Assembly (NCBI GenBank): GCA_964020085.1 | Contig: OZ026597.1 | Location: 8,830,210 to 8,894,209, forward strand | Origin: Micromussa lordhowensis | Lineage: Eukaryota; Cnidaria; Anthozoa; Scleractinia; Lobophylliidae | Length of the DNA: 64,000 nucleotides | Direction: 5' to 3' | The notes under the pieces: model-generated | What the model was told of the DNA's origin: nothing | Database searches by the model: none | The model's input: the letters and a program-made list of their open reading frames with translations, nothing else | Position numbers and translations under genes: made by a program | Shown: positions 26,132-41,500 of the stretch, piece by piece | How positions within the stretch are numbered: the first letter of the stretch is position 1 | Layout of the letters: each line of letters opens with the position of its first letter

Positions 26132-29100
26132 TTGAAATGTAGATTTTTCGATCAAAACCACAGTATTGGTTCTGTAAGATATAGAGACTCGATTTTGGCT
26201 GGAAAACACAGCTTTCGCTGTTCCAAGATGTTAAGACTTGAAAATAAAAATTTAATCCAAACTGGACGAATGTCGATTTTGTCTAAAAACGCAGTTCTCG
26301 AAGCTGTAAGATGTAAAGACTATAAAATGCACGTTTGAGCCAAATTTCACGGGAAACGTTGATTTTCTCAAAAGGACAGTTTCCACTTGCTGCTTGGCTC
26401 ACTTGGACATCCACTTCCTTAAGCAAGTTATACGTAAAATTTCATTTTGGCTCGAAAACACAGTTGTCACTGCAAGAAAAACCTCTGAAACTGAAAACTA
26501 AAAACTGTAAAATGAAAAACAAAAATATAGGACATATAAGCCTAATTGGTTGTGAAATGTGCACATTTTGGGCAAATTTGACTTGAAATCTCGATTTTTC
26601 TACAAAGCACAGTTTTCGTCGCTGCAAGATCTAAAGACTTCAAACGGCATACAGTTTTAGCTGCAAAGATGTGAAGACCTTAAAATGTACATTTGAGGCA
26701 GATTAAAGCTGAAATAAGAATTGTGGCTAAAATATGCCATTTTAGCTCCTACAAGTTGTATGTAGGGCACTTTTCAGCCACATGAAACTTGAAATGTAGA
26801 TTTTTCGATCAAAACCACAGTATTGGTTCTGTAAGATATAGAGACTCGATTTTGGCTGGAAAACACAGCTTTCGCTGTTCCAAGATGTTAAGACTTGAAA
26901 ATAAAAATTTAATTCAAACTGGACGAATGTCGATTTTGTCTAAAAACGCAGTTCTCGAAGCTGTAAGATGTAAAGACTATAAAATGCACGTTTGAGCCAA
27001 ATTTCACGGGAAACGTTGATTTTCTCAAAAGGACAGTTTCCACTTGCTGCTTGGCTCACTTGGACATCCACTTCCTTAAGCAAGTTATACGTAAAATTTC
27101 ATTTTGGCTCGAAAACACAGTTGTCACTGCAAGAAAAACCTCTGAAACTGAAAACTAAAAACTGTAAAATGAAAAACAAAAAAATAGGACATATAAGCCT
27201 AATTGGTTGTGAAATGTGCACATTTTGGGCAAATTTGACTTGAAATCTCGATTTTTCTACAAAGCACAGTTTTCGTCGCTGCAAGATGCCTTGAAAATAC
27301 ACATTTAGTCCAATACACTTGGATCTTCACTTGTTAGGCAAGTTAGACGTAAAATATCGATTTTGGCTCAAAAACACAGTTTTCGCTGCTGCAAGATGTC
27401 AAGACTTCAAAATACACATTTAAACCAAATTCAAAGCAAAATGTCGTTTTTGCTCAAGAACTCAGTTTTAGCTTTTACAAGCCGTATAGCCTTGAAATTG
27501 CTTATTTTACCCAAACGAACTTGAAAGTGCAGTTTCAGCTTCTGTGACATATAAAAGACTTGAAAGTGCACATTTAAGCCAAATTGGACGTGAAATCTCG
27601 ATTTCGCCTCATAAACACAGTTTTCGCCGTTGCAAGATCTAAAGACTTCAAACGGCATACAGTTTTAGCTGCAAAGATGTGAAGACCTTAAAATGTACAT
27701 TTGAGGCAGATTAAAGCTGAAATAAGAATTGTGGCTAAAAAATGCCATTTTAGCTCCTACAAGTTGTATGTAGGGCACTTTTCAGCCACATGAAACTTGA
27801 AATGTAGATTTTTCGATCAAAACCACAGTATTGGTTCTGTAAGATATAGAGACTCGATTTTGGCTGGAAAACACAGCTTTCGCTGTTCCAAGATGTTAAG
27901 ACTTGAAAATAAAAATTTAATCCAAACTGGACGAATGTTGATTTTGTCTAAAAACGCAGTTCTCGAAGCTGTAAGATGTAAAGACTATAAAATGCACGTT
28001 TGAGCCAAATTTCACGGGAAACGTTGATTTTCTCAAAAGGACAGTTTCCACTTGCTGCTTGGCTCACTTGGACATCCACTTCCTTAAGCAAGTTATACGT
28101 AAAATTTCATTTTGGCTCGAAAACACAGTTGTCACTGCAAGAAAAACCTCTGAAACTGAAAACTAAAAACTGTAAAATGAAAAACAAAAATATAGGACAT
28201 ATAAGCCTAATTGGTTGTGAAATGTGCACATTTTGGGCAAATTTGACTTGAAATCTCGATTTTTCTACAAAGCACAGTTTTCGTCGCTGCAAGATGCCTT
28301 GAAAATACACATTTAGTCCAATACACTTGGATCTTCACTTGTTAGGCAAGTTGGACGTGAAATGTCGATTTTGGCTCAAAAACACAGTTTTCGCTGCTGC
28401 AAGATGTCAAGACTTCAAAATACACATTTAAACCAAATTCAAAGCAAAATGTCGTTTTTGCTCAAGAACTCAGTTTTAGCTTTTACAAGCCGTATAGCCT
28501 TGAAATTGCTTATTTTACCCAAATGAACTTGAAAGTGCAGTTTCAGCTTCTGTGACATATAAAAGACTTGAAAGTGCACATTTAAGCCAAATTGGACGTG
28601 AAATCTCGATTTCGCCTCATAAACACAGTTTTCGCCGTTGCAAGATCTAAAGACTTCAAACGGCATACAGTTTTAGCTGCAAAGATGTGAAGACCTTAAA
28701 ATGTACATTTGAGGCAGATTAAAGCTGAAATAAGAATTGTGGCTAAAAAATGCCATTTTAGCTCCTACAAGTTGTATGTAGGGCACTTTTCAGCCACATG
28801 AAACTTGAAATGTAGATTTTTCGATCAAAACCACAGTATTGGTTCTGTAAGATATAGAGACTCGATTTTGGCTGGAAAACACAGCTTTCGCTGTTCCAAG
28901 ATGTTAAGACTTGAAAATAAAAATTTAATCCAAACTGGACGAATGTTGATTTTGTCTAAAAACGCAGTTCTCGAAGCTGTAAGATGTAAAGACTATAAAA
29001 TGCACGTTTGAGCCAAATTTCACGGGAAACGTTGATTTTCTCAAAAGGACAGTTTCCACTTGCTGCTTGGCTCACTTGGACATCCACTTCCTTAAGCAAG

Positions 29101-32100
29101 TTATACGTAAAATTTCATTTTGGCTCGAAAACACAGTTGTCACTGCAAGAAAAACCTCTGAAACTGAAAACTAAAAACTGTAAAATGAAAAACAAAAATA
29201 TAGGACATATAAGCCTAATTGGTTGTGAAATGTGCACATTTTGGGCAAATTTGACTTGAAATCTCGATTTTTCTACAAAGCACAGTTTTCGTCGCTGCAA
29301 GATGCCTTGAAAATACACATTTAGTCCAATACACTTGGATCTTCACTTGTTAGGCAAGTTGGACGTGAAATGTCGATTTTGGCTCAAAAACACAGTTTTC
29401 GCTGCTGCAAGATGTCAAGACTTCAAAATACACATTTAAAGCAAAATGTCGTTTTTGCTCAAGAACTCAGTTTTAGCTTTTACAAGCCGTATAGCCTTGA
29501 AATTGCTTATTTTACCCAAATGAACTTGAAAGTGCAGTTTCAGCTTCTGTGACATATAAAAGACTTGAAAGTGCACATTTAAGCCAAATTGGACGTGAAA
29601 TCTCGATTTCGCCTCATAAACACAGTTTTCGCCGTTGCAAGATCTAAAGACTTCAAACGGCATACAGTTTTAGCTGCAAAGATGTGAAGACCTTAAAATG
29701 TACATTTGAGGCAGATTAAAGCTGAAATAAGAATTGTGGCTAAAAAATGCCATTTTAGCTCCTACAAGTTGTATGTAGGGCACTTTTCAGCCACATGAAA
29801 CTTGAAATGTAGATTTTTCGATCAAAACCACAGTATTGGTTCTGTAAGATATAGAGACTCGATTTTGGCTGGAAAACACAGCTTTCGCTGTTCCAAGATG
29901 TTAAGACTTGAAAATAAAAATTTAATCCAAACTGGACGACTGTCGATTTTGTCTAAAAACGCAGTTCTCGAAGCTGTAAGATGTAAAGACTATAAAATGC
30001 ACGTTTGAGCCAAATTTCACGGGAAACGTTGATTTTCTCAAAAGGACAGTTTCCACTTGATGCTTGGCTCACTTGGACATCCACTTCCTTAAGCAAGTTA
30101 TACGTAAAATTTCATTTTGGCTCGAAAACACAGTTGTCACTGCAAGAAAAACCTCTGAAACTGAAAACTAAAAACTGTAAAATGAAAAACAAAAAAATAG
30201 GACATATAAGCCTAATTGGTTGTGAAATGTGCACATTTTGGGCAAATTTGACTTGAAATCTCGATTTTTCTACAAAGCACAGTTTTCGTCGCTGCAAGAT
30301 GCCTTGAAAATACACATTTAGTCCAATACACTTGGATCTTCACTTGTTAGGCAAGTTAGACGTGAAATGTCGATTTTGGCTCAAAAACACAGTTTTCGCT
30401 GCTGCAAGATGTCAAGACTTCAAAATACACATTTAAACCAAATTCAAAGCAAAATGTCGTTTTTGCTCAAGAACTCAGTTTTAGCTTTTACAAGCCGTAT
30501 AGCCTTGAAATTGCTTATTTTACCCAAATGAACTTGAAAGTGCAGTTTCAGCTTCTGTGACATATAAAAGACTTGAAAGTGCACATTTAAGCCAAATTGG
30601 ACGTGAAATCTCGATTTCGCCTCATAAACACAGTTTTCGCCGTTGCAAGATCTAAAGACTTCAAACGGCATACAGTTTTAGCTGCAAAGATGTGAAGACC
30701 TTAAAATGTACATTTGAGGCAGATTAAAGCTGAAATAAGAATTGTGGCTAAAAAATGCCATTTTAGCTCCTACAAGTTGTATGTAGGGCACTTTTCAGCC
30801 ACATGAAACTTGAAATGTAGATTTTTCGATCAAAACCACAGTATTGGTTCTGTAAGATATAGAGACTCGATTTTGGCTGGAAAACACAGCTTTCGCTGTT
30901 CCAAGATGTTAAGACTTGAAAATAGAAATTTAATCCAAACTGGACGAATGTCGATTTTGTCTAAAAACGCAGTTCTCGAAGCTGTAAGATGTAAAGACTA
31001 TAAAATGCACGTTTGAGCCAAATTTCACGGGAAACGTTGATTTTCTCAAAAGGACAGTTTCCACTTGCTGCTTGGCTCACTTGGACATCCACTTCCTTAA
31101 GCAAGTTATACGTAAAATTTCATTTTGGCTCGAAAACACAGTTGTCACTGCAAGAAAAACCTCTGAAACTGAAAACTAAAAACTGTAAAATGAAAAACAA
31201 AAAAATAGGACATATAAGCCTAATTGGTTGTGAAATGTGCACATTTTGGGCAAATTTGACTTGAAATCTCGATTTTTCTACAAAGCACAGTTTTCGTCGC
31301 TGCAAGATGCCTTGAAAATACACATTTAGTCCAATACACTTGGATCTTCACTTGTTAGGCAAGTTAGACGTGAAATGTCGATTTTGGCTCAAAAACACAG
31401 TTTTCGCTGCTGCAAGATGTCAAGACTTCAAAATACACATTTAAACCAAATTCAAAGCAAAATGTCGTTTTTGCTCAAGAACTCAGTTTTAGCTTTTACA
31501 AGCCGTATAGCCTTGAAATTGCTTATTTTACCCAAATGAACTTGAAAGTGCAGTTTCAGCTTCTGTGACATATAAAAGACTTGAAAGTGCACATTTAAGC
31601 CAAATTGGACGTGAAATCTCGATTTCGCCTCATAAACACAGTTTTCGCCGTTGCAAGATCTAAAGACTTCAAACGGCATACAGTTTTAGCTGCAAAGATG
31701 TGAAGACCTTAAAATGTACATTTGAGGCAGATTAAAGCTGAAATAAGAATTGTGGCTAAAAAATGCCATTTTAGCTCCTACAAGTTGTATGTAGGGCACT
31801 TTTCAGCCACATGAAACTTGAAATGTAGATTTTTCGATCAAAACCACAGTATTGGTTCTGTAAGATATAGAGACTCGATTTTGGCTGGAAAACACAGCTT
31901 TCGCTGTTCCAAGATGTTAAGACTTGAAAATAAAAATTTAATCCAAACTGGACGAATGTCGATTTTGTCTAAAAACGCAGTTCTCGAAGCTGTAAGATGT
32001 AAAGACTATAAAATGCACGTTTGAGCCAAATTTCACGGGAAACGTTGATTTTCTCAAAAGGACAGTTTCCACTTGCTGCTTGGCTCACTTGGACATCCAC

Positions 32101-35100
32101 TTCCTTAAGCAAGTTATACGTAAAATTTCATTTTGGCTCGAAAACACAGTTGTCACTGCAAGAAAAACCTCTGAAACTGAAAACTAAAAACTGTAAAATA
32201 AAAAACAAAAATATAGGACATATAAGCCTAATTGGTTGTGAAATGTGCACATTTTGGGCAAATTTGACTTGAAATCTCGATTTTTCTACAAAGCACAGTT
32301 TTCGTCGCTGCAAGATCTAAAGACTTCAAACGGCATACAGTTTTAGCTGCAAAGATGTGAAGACCTTAAAATGTACATTTGAGGCAGATTAAAGCTGAAA
32401 TAAGAATTGTGGCTAAAATATGCCATTTTAGCTCCTACAAGTTGTATGTAGGGCACTTTTCAGCCACATGAAACTTGAAATGTAGATTTTTCGATCAAAA
32501 CCACAGTATTGGTTCTGTAAGATATAGAGACTCGATTTTGGCTGGAAAACACAGCTTTCGCTGTTCCAAGATGTTAAGACTTGAAAATAAAAATTTAATT
32601 CAAACTGGACGAATGTCGATTTTGTCTAAAAACGCAGTTCTCGAAGCTGTAAGATGTAAAGACTATAAAATGCACGTTTGAGCCAAATTTCACGGGAAAC
32701 GTTGATTTTCTCAAAAGGACAGTTTCCACTTGCTGCTTGGCTCACTTGGACATCCACTTCCTTAAGCAAGTTATACGTAAAATTTCATTTTGGCTCGAAA
32801 ACACAGTTGTCACTGCAAGAAAAACCTCTGAAACTGAAAACTAAAAACTGTAAAATGAAAAACAAAAAAATAGGACATATAAGCCTAATTGGTTGTGAAA
32901 TGTGCACATTTTGGGCAAATTTGACTTGAAATCTCGATTTTTCTACAAAGCACAGTTTTCGTCGCTGCAAGATGCCTTGAAAATACACATTTAGTCCAAT
33001 ACACTTGGATCTTCACTTGTTAGGCAAGTTAGACGTAAAATATCGATTTTGGCTCAAAAACACAGTTTTCGCTGCTGCAAGATGTCAAGACTTCAAAATA
33101 CACATTTAAACCAAATTCAAAGCAAAATGTCGTTTTTGCTCAAGAACTCAGTTTTAGCTTTTACAAGCCGTATAGCCTTGAAATTGCTTATTTTACCCAA
33201 ACGAACTTGAAAGTGCAGTTTCAGCTTCTGTGACATATAAAAGACTTGAAAGTGCACATTTAAGCCAAATTGGACGTGAAATCTCGATTTCGCCTCATAA
33301 ACACAGTTTTCGCCGTTGCAAGATCTAAAGACTTCAAACGGCATACAGTTTTAGCTGCAAAGATGTGAAGACCTTAAAATGTACATTTGAGGCAGATTAA
33401 AGCTGAAATAAGAATTGTGGCTAAAAAATGCCATTTTAGCTCCTACAAGTTGTATGTAGGGCACTTTTCAGCCACATGAAACTTGAAATGTAGATTTTTC
33501 GATCAAAACCACAGTATTGGTTCTGTAAGATATAGAGACTCGATTTTGGCTGGAAAACACAGCTTTCGCTGTTCCAAGATGTTAAGACTTGAAAATAAAA
33601 ATTTAATCCAAACTGGACGAATGTTGATTTTGTCTAAAAACGCAGTTCTCGAAGCTGTAAGATGTAAAGACTATAAAATGCACGTTTGAGCCAAATTTCA
33701 CGGGAAACGTTGATTTTCTCAAAAGGACAGTTTCCACTTGCTGCTTGGCTCACTTGGACATCCACTTCCTTAAGCAAGTTATACGTAAAATTTCATTTTG
33801 GCTCGAAAACACAGTTGTCACTGCAAGAAAAACCTCTGAAACTGAAAACTAAAAACTGTAAAATGAAAAACAAAAATATAGGACATATAAGCCTAATTGG
33901 TTGTGAAATGTGCACATTTTGGGCAAATTTGACTTGAAATCTCGATTTTTCTACAAAGCACAGTTTTCGTCGCTGCAAGATGCCTTGAAAATACACATTT
34001 AGTCCAATACACTTGGATCTTCACTTGTTAGGCAAGTTGGACGTGAAATGTCGATTTTGGCTCAAAAACACAGTTTTCGCTGCTGCAAGATGTCAAGACT
34101 TCAAAATACACATTTAAACCAAATTCAAAGCAAAATGTCGTTTTTGCTCAAGAACTCAGTTTTAGCTTTTACAAGCCGTATAGCCTTGAAATTGCTTATT
34201 TTACCCAAATGAACTTGAAAGTGCAGTTTCAGCTTCTGTGACATATAAAAGACTTGAAAGTGCACATTTAAGCCAAATTGGACGTGAAATCTCGATTTCG
34301 CCTCATAAACACAGTTTTCGCCGTTGCAAGATCTAAAGACTTCAAACGGCATACAGTTTTAGCTGCAAAGATGTGAAGACCTTAAAATGTACATTTGAGG
34401 CAGATTAAAGCTGAAATAAGAATTGTGGCTAAAAAATGCCATTTTAGCTCCTACAAGTTGTATGTAGGGCACTTTTCAGCCACATGAAACTTGAAATGTA
34501 GATTTTTCGATCAAAACCACAGTATTGGTTCTGTAAGATATAGAGACTCGATTTTGGCTGGAAAACACAGCTTTCGCTGTTCCAAGATGTTAAGACTTGA
34601 AAATAAAAATTTAATCCAAACTGGACGAATGTTGATTTTGTCTAAAAACGCAGTTCTCGAAGCTGTAAGATGTAAAGACTATAAAATGCACGTTTGAGCC
34701 AAATTTCACGGGAAACGTTGATTTTCTCAAAAGGACAGTTTCCACTTGCTGCTTGGCTCACTTGGACATCCACTTCCTTAAGCAAGTTATACGTAAAATT
34801 TCATTTTGGCTCGAAAACACAGTTGTCACTGCAAGAAAAACCTCTGAAACTGAAAACTAAAAACTGTAAAATGAAAAACAAAAATATAGGACATATAAGC
34901 CTAATTGGTTGTGAAATGTGCACATTTTGGGCAAATTTGACTTGAAATCTCGATTTTTCTACAAAGCACAGTTTTCGTCGCTGCAAGATGCCTTGAAAAT
35001 ACACATTTAGTCCAATACACTTGGATCTTCACTTGTTAGGCAAGTTGGACGTGAAATGTCGATTTTGGCTCAAAAACACAGTTTTCGCTGCTGCAAGATG

Positions 35101-38100
35101 TCAAGACTTCAAAATACACATTTAAAGCAAAATGTCGTTTTTGCTCAAGAACTCAGTTTTAGCTTTTACAAGCCGTATAGCCTTGAAATTGCTTATTTTA
35201 CCCAAATGAACTTGAAAGTGCAGTTTCAGCTTCTGTGACATATAAAAGACTTGAAAGTGCACATTTAAGCCAAATTGGACGTGAAATCTCGATTTCGCCT
35301 CATAAACACAGTTTTCGCCGTTGCAAGATCTAAAGACTTCAAACGGCATACAGTTTTAGCTGCAAAGATGTGAAGACCTTAAAATGTACATTTGAGGCAG
35401 ATTAAAGCTGAAATAAGAATTGTGGCTAAAAAATGCCATTTTAGCTCCTACAAGTTGTATGTAGGGCACTTTTCAGCCACATGAAACTTGAAATGTAGAT
35501 TTTTCGATCAAAACCACAGTATTGGTTCTGTAAGATATAGAGACTCGATTTTGGCTGGAAAACACAGCTTTCGCTGTTCCAAGATGTTAAGACTTGAAAA
35601 TAAAAATTTAATCCAAACTGGACGAATGTCGATTTTGTCTAAAAACGCAGTTCTCGAAGCTGTAAGATGTAAAGACTATAAAATGCACGTTTGAGCCAAA
35701 TTTCACGGGAAACGTTGATTTTCTCAAAAGGACAGTTTCCACTTGATGCTTGGCTCACTTGGACATCCACTTCCTTAAGCAAGTTATACGTAAAATTTCA
35801 TTTTGGCTCGAAAACACAGTTGTCACTGCAAGAAAAACCTCTGAAACTGAAAACTAAAAACTGTAAAATGAAAAACAAAAAAATAGGACATATAAGCCTA
35901 ATTGGTTGTGAAATGTGCACATTTTGGGCAAATTTGACTTGAAATCTCGATTTTTCTACAAAGCACAGTTTTCGTCGCTGCAAGATGCCTTGAAAATACA
36001 CATTTAGTCCAATACACTTGGATCTTCACTTGTTAGGCAAGTTAGACGTAAAATATCGATTTTGGCTCAAAAACACAGTTTTCGCTGCTGCAAGATGTCA
36101 AGACTTCAAAATACACATTTAAACCAAATTCAAAGCAAAATGTCGTTTTTGCTCAAGAACTCAGTTTTAGCTTTTACAAGCCGTATAGCCTTGAAATTGC
36201 TTATTTTACCCAAACGAACTTGAAAGTGCAGTTTCAGCTTCTGTGACATATAAAAGACTTGAAAGTGCACATTTAAGCCAAATTGGACGTGAAATCTCGA
36301 TTTCGCCTCATAAACACAGTTTTCGCCGTTGCAAGATCTAAAGACTTCAAACGGCATACAGTTTTAGCTGCAAAGATGTGAAGACCTTAAAATGTACATT
36401 TGAGGCAGATTAAAGCTGAAATAAGAATTGTGGCTAAAAAATGCCATTTTAGCTCCTACAAGTTGTATGTAGGGCACTTTTCAGCCACATGAAACTTGAA
36501 ATGTAGATTTTTCGATCAAAACCACAGTATTGGTTCTGTAAGATATAGAGACTCGATTTTGGCTGGAAAACACAGCTTTCGCTGTTCCAAGATGTTAAGA
36601 CTTGAAAATAAAAATTTAATCCAAACTGGACGAATGTTGATTTTGTCTAAAAACGCAGTTCTCGAAGCTGTAAGATGTAAAGACTATAAAATGCACGTTT
36701 GAGCCAAATTTCACGGGAAACGTTGATTTTCTCAAAAGGACAGTTTCCACTTGCTGCTTGGCTCACTTGGACATCCACTTCCTTAAGCAAGTTATACGTA
36801 AAATTTCATTTTGGCTCGAAAACACAGTTGTCACTGCAAGAAAAACCTCTGAAACTGAAAACTAAAAACTGTAAAATGAAAAACAAAAATATAGGACATA
36901 TAAGCCTAATTGGTTGTGAAATGTGCACATTTTGGGCAAATTTGACTTGAAATCTCGATTTTTCTACAAAGCACAGTTTTCGTCGCTGCAAGATGCCTTG
37001 AAAATACACATTTAGTCCAATACACTTGGATCTTCACTTGTTAGGCAAGTTGGACGTGAAATGTCGATTTTGGCTCAAAAACACAGTTTTCGCTGCTGCA
37101 AGATGTCAAGACTTCAAAATACACATTTAAACCAAATTCAAAGCAAAATGTCGTTTTTGCTCAAGAACTCAGTTTTAGCTTTTACAAGCCGTATAGCCTT
37201 GAAATTGCTTATTTTACCCAAATGAACTTGAAAGTGCAGTTTCAGCTTCTGTGACATATAAAAGACTTGAAAGTGCACATTTAAGCCAAATTGGACGTGA
37301 AATCTCGATTTCGCCTCATAAACACAGTTTTCGCCGTTGCAAGATCTAAAGACTTCAAACGGCATACAGTTTTAGCTGCAAAGATGTGAAGACCTTAAAA
37401 TGTACATTTGAGGCAGATTAAAGCTGAAATAAGAATTGTGGCTAAAAAATGCCATTTTAGCTCCTACAAGTTGTATGTAGGGCACTTTTCAGCCACATGA
37501 AACTTGAAATGTAGATTTTTCGATCAAAACCACAGTATTGGTTCTGTAAGATATAGAGACTCGATTTTGGCTGGAAAACACAGCTTTCGCTGTTCCAAGA
37601 TGTTAAGACTTGAAAATAAAAATTTAATCCAAACTGGACGAATGTTGATTTTGTCTAAAAACGCAGTTCTCGAAGCTGTAAGATGTAAAGACTATAAAAT
37701 GCACGTTTGAGCCAAATTTCACGGGAAACGTTGATTTTCTCAAAAGGACAGTTTCCACTTGCTGCTTGGCTCACTTGGACATCCACTTCCTTAAGCAAGT
37801 TATACGTAAAATTTCATTTTGGCTCGAAAACACAGTTGTCACTGCAAGAAAAACCTCTGAAACTGAAAACTAAAAACTGTAAAATGAAAAACAAAAATAT
37901 AGGACATATAAGCCTAATTGGTTGTGAAATGTGCACATTTTGGGCAAATTTGACTTGAAATCTCGATTTTTCTACAAAGCACAGTTTTCGTCGCTGCAAG
38001 ATGCCTTGAAAATACACATTTAGTCCAATACACTTGGATCTTCACTTGTTAGGCAAGTTGGACGTGAAATGTCGATTTTGGCTCAAAAACACAGTTTTCG

Positions 38101-38500
38101 CTGCTGCAAGATGTCAAGACTTCAAAATACACATTTAAAGCAAAATGTCGTTTTTGCTCAAGAACTCAGTTTTAGCTTTTACAAGCCGTATAGCCTTGAA
38201 ATTGCTTATTTTACCCAAATGAACTTGAAAGTGCAGTTTCAGCTTCTGTGACATATAAAAGACTTGAAAGTGCACATTTAAGCCAAATTGGACGTGAAAT
38301 CTCGATTTCGCCTCATAAACACAGTTTTCGCCGTTGCAAGATCTAAAGACTTCAAACGGCATACAGTTTTAGCTGCAAAGATGTGAAGACCTTAAAATGT
38401 ACATTTGAGGCAGATTAAAGCTGAAATAAGAATTGTGGCTAAAAAATGCCATTTTAGCTCCTACAAGTTGTATGTAGGGCACTTTTCAGCCACATGAAAC
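26132..38500 (+). repeat. 12369-bp super-repeat, copy 2 (13 monomers)
   Basis: Order h-a-b-c-d-e-f-a-b-c-g-b-c again, starting at 26132, 26789, 27797, 28805, 29802, 30810, 31818, 32475, 33483, 34491, 35488, 36496 and 37504. Every monomer length and every marker base I compared matches copy 1. This includes rare variants seen only in these two copies, such as GACGACTGTCG in type d (17433 and 29802) and AAAATAAAAAAC in type f (19449 and 31818). This is a recent tandem duplication of a 12.4-kb segment. Confidence 0.92.
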
Positions 38501-41500
38501 TTGAAATGTAGATTTTTCGATCAAAACCACAGTATTGGTTCTGTAAGATATAGAGACTCGATTTTGGCTGGAAAACACAGCTTTCGCTGTTCCAAGATGT
38601 TAAGACTTGAAAATAAAAATTTAATCCAAACTGGACGAATGTCGATTTTGTCTAAAAACGCAGTTCTCGAAGCTGTAAGATGTAAAGACTATAAAATGCA
38701 CGTTTGAGCCAAATTTCACGGGAAACGTTGATTTTCTCAAAAGGACAGTTTCCACTTGATGCTTGGCTCACTTGGACATCCACTTCCTTAAGCAAGTTAT
38801 ACGTAAAATTTCATTTTGGCTCGAAAACACAGTTGTCACTGCAAGAAAAACCTCTGAAACTGAAAACTAAAAACTGTAAAATGAAAAACAAAAAAATAGG
38901 ACATATAAGCCTAATTGGTTGTGAAATGTGCACATTTTGGGCAAATTTGACTTGAAATCTCGATTTTTCTACAAAGCACAGTTTTCGTCGCTGCAAGATG
39001 CCTTGAAAATACACATTTAGTCCAATACACTTGGATCTTCACTTGTTAGGCAAGTTAGACGTAAAATATCGATTTTGGCTCAAAAACACAGTTTTCGCTG
39101 CTGCAAGATGTCAAGACTTCAAAATACACATTTAAACCAAATTCAAAGCAAAATGTCGTTTTTGCTCAAGAACTCAGTTTTAGCTTTTACAAGCCGTATA
39201 GCCTTGAAATTGCTTATTTTACCCAAACGAACTTGAAAGTGCAGTTTCAGCTTCTGTGACATATAAAAGACTTGAAAGTGCACATTTAAGCCAAATTGGA
39301 CGTGAAATCTCGATTTCGCCTCATAAACACAGTTTTCGCCGTTGCAAGATCTAAAGACTTCAAACGGCATACAGTTTTAGCTGCAAAGATGTGAAGACCT
39401 TAAAATGTACATTTGAGGCAGATTAAAGCTGAAATAAGAATTGTGGCTAAAAAATGCCATTTTAGCTCCTACAAGTTGTATGTAGGGCACTTTTCAGCCA
39501 CATGAAACTTGAAATGTAGATTTTTCGATCAAAACCACAGTATTGGTTCTGTAAGATATAGAGACTCGATTTTGGCTGGAAAACACAGCTTTCGCTGTTC
39601 CAAGATGTTAAGACTTGAAAATAAAAATTTAATCCAAACTGGACGAATGTTGATTTTGTCTAAAAACGCAGTTCTCGAAGCTGTAAGATGTAAAGACTAT
39701 AAAATGCACGTTTGAGCCAAATTTCACGGGAAACGTTGATTTTCTCAAAAGGACAGTTTCCACTTGCTGCTTGGCTCACTTGGACATCCACTTCCTTAAG
39801 CAAGTTATACGTAAAATTTCATTTTGGCTCGAAAACACAGTTGTCACTGCAAGAAAAACCTCTGAAACTGAAAACTAAAAACTGTAAAATGAAAAACAAA
39901 AATATAGGACATATAAGCCTAATTGGTTGTGAAATGTGCACATTTTGGGCAAATTTGACTTGAAATCTCGATTTTTCTACAAAGCACAGTTTTCGTCGCT
40001 GCAAGATGCCTTGAAAATACACATTTAGTCCAATACACTTGGATCTTCACTTGTTAGGCAAGTTGGACGTGAAATGTCGATTTTGGCTCAAAAACACAGT
40101 TTTCGCTGCTGCAAGATGTCAAGACTTCAAAATACACATTTAAACCAAATTCAAAGCAAAATGTCGTTTTTGCTCAAGAACTCAGTTTTAGCTTTTACAA
40201 GCCGTATAGCCTTGAAATTGCTTATTTTACCCAAATGAACTTGAAAGTGCAGTTTCAGCTTCTGTGACATATAAAAGACTTGAAAGTGCACATTTAAGCC
40301 AAATTGGACGTGAAATCTCGATTTCGCCTCATAAACACAGTTTTCGCCGTTGCAAGATCTAAAGACTTCAAACGGCATACAGTTTTAGCTGCAAAGATGT
40401 GAAGACCTTAAAATGTACATTTGAGGCAGATTAAAGCTGAAATAAGAATTGTGGCTAAAAAATGCCATTTTAGCTCCTACAAGTTGTATGTAGGGCACTT
40501 TTCAGCCACATGAAACTTGAAATGTAGATTTTTCGATCAAAACCACAGTATTGGTTCTGTAAGATATAGAGACTCGATTTTGGCTGGAAAACACAGCTTT
40601 CGCTGTTCCAAGATGTTAAGACTTGAAAATAAAAATTTAATCCAAACTGGACGAATGTTGATTTTGTCTAAAAACGCAGTTCTCGAAGCTGTAAGATGTA
40701 AAGACTATAAAATGCACGTTTGAGCCAAATTTCACGGGAAACGTTGATTTTCTCAAAAGGACAGTTTCCACTTGCTGCTTGGCTCACTTGGACATCCACT
40801 TCCTTAAGCAAGTTATACGTAAAATTTCATTTTGGCTCGAAAACACAGTTGTCACTGCAAGAAAAACCTCTGAAACTGAAAACTAAAAACTGTAAAATGA
40901 AAAACAAAAATATAGGACATATAAGCCTAATTGGTTGTGAAATGTGCACATTTTGGGCAAATTTGACTTGAAATCTCGATTTTTCTACAAAGCACAGTTT
41001 TCGTCGCTGCAAGATGCCTTGAAAATACACATTTAGTCCAATACACTTGGATCTTCACTTGTTAGGCAAGTTGGACGTGAAATGTCGATTTTGGCTCAAA
41101 AACACAGTTTTCGCTGCTGCAAGATGTCAAGACTTCAAAATACACATTTAAAGCAAAATGTCGTTTTTGCTCAAGAACTCAGTTTTAGCTTTTACAAGCC
41201 GTATAGCCTTGAAATTGCTTATTTTACCCAAATGAACTTGAAAGTGCAGTTTCAGCTTCTGTGACATATAAAAGACTTGAAAGTGCACATTTAAGCCAAA
41301 TTGGACGTGAAATCTCGATTTCGCCTCATAAACACAGTTTTCGCCGTTGCAAGATCTAAAGACTTCAAACGGCATACAGTTTTAGCTGCAAAGATGTGAA
41401 GACCTTAAAATGTACATTTGAGGCAGATTAAAGCTGAAATAAGAATTGTGGCTAAAAAATGCCATTTTAGCTCCTACAAGTTGTATGTAGGGCACTTTTC

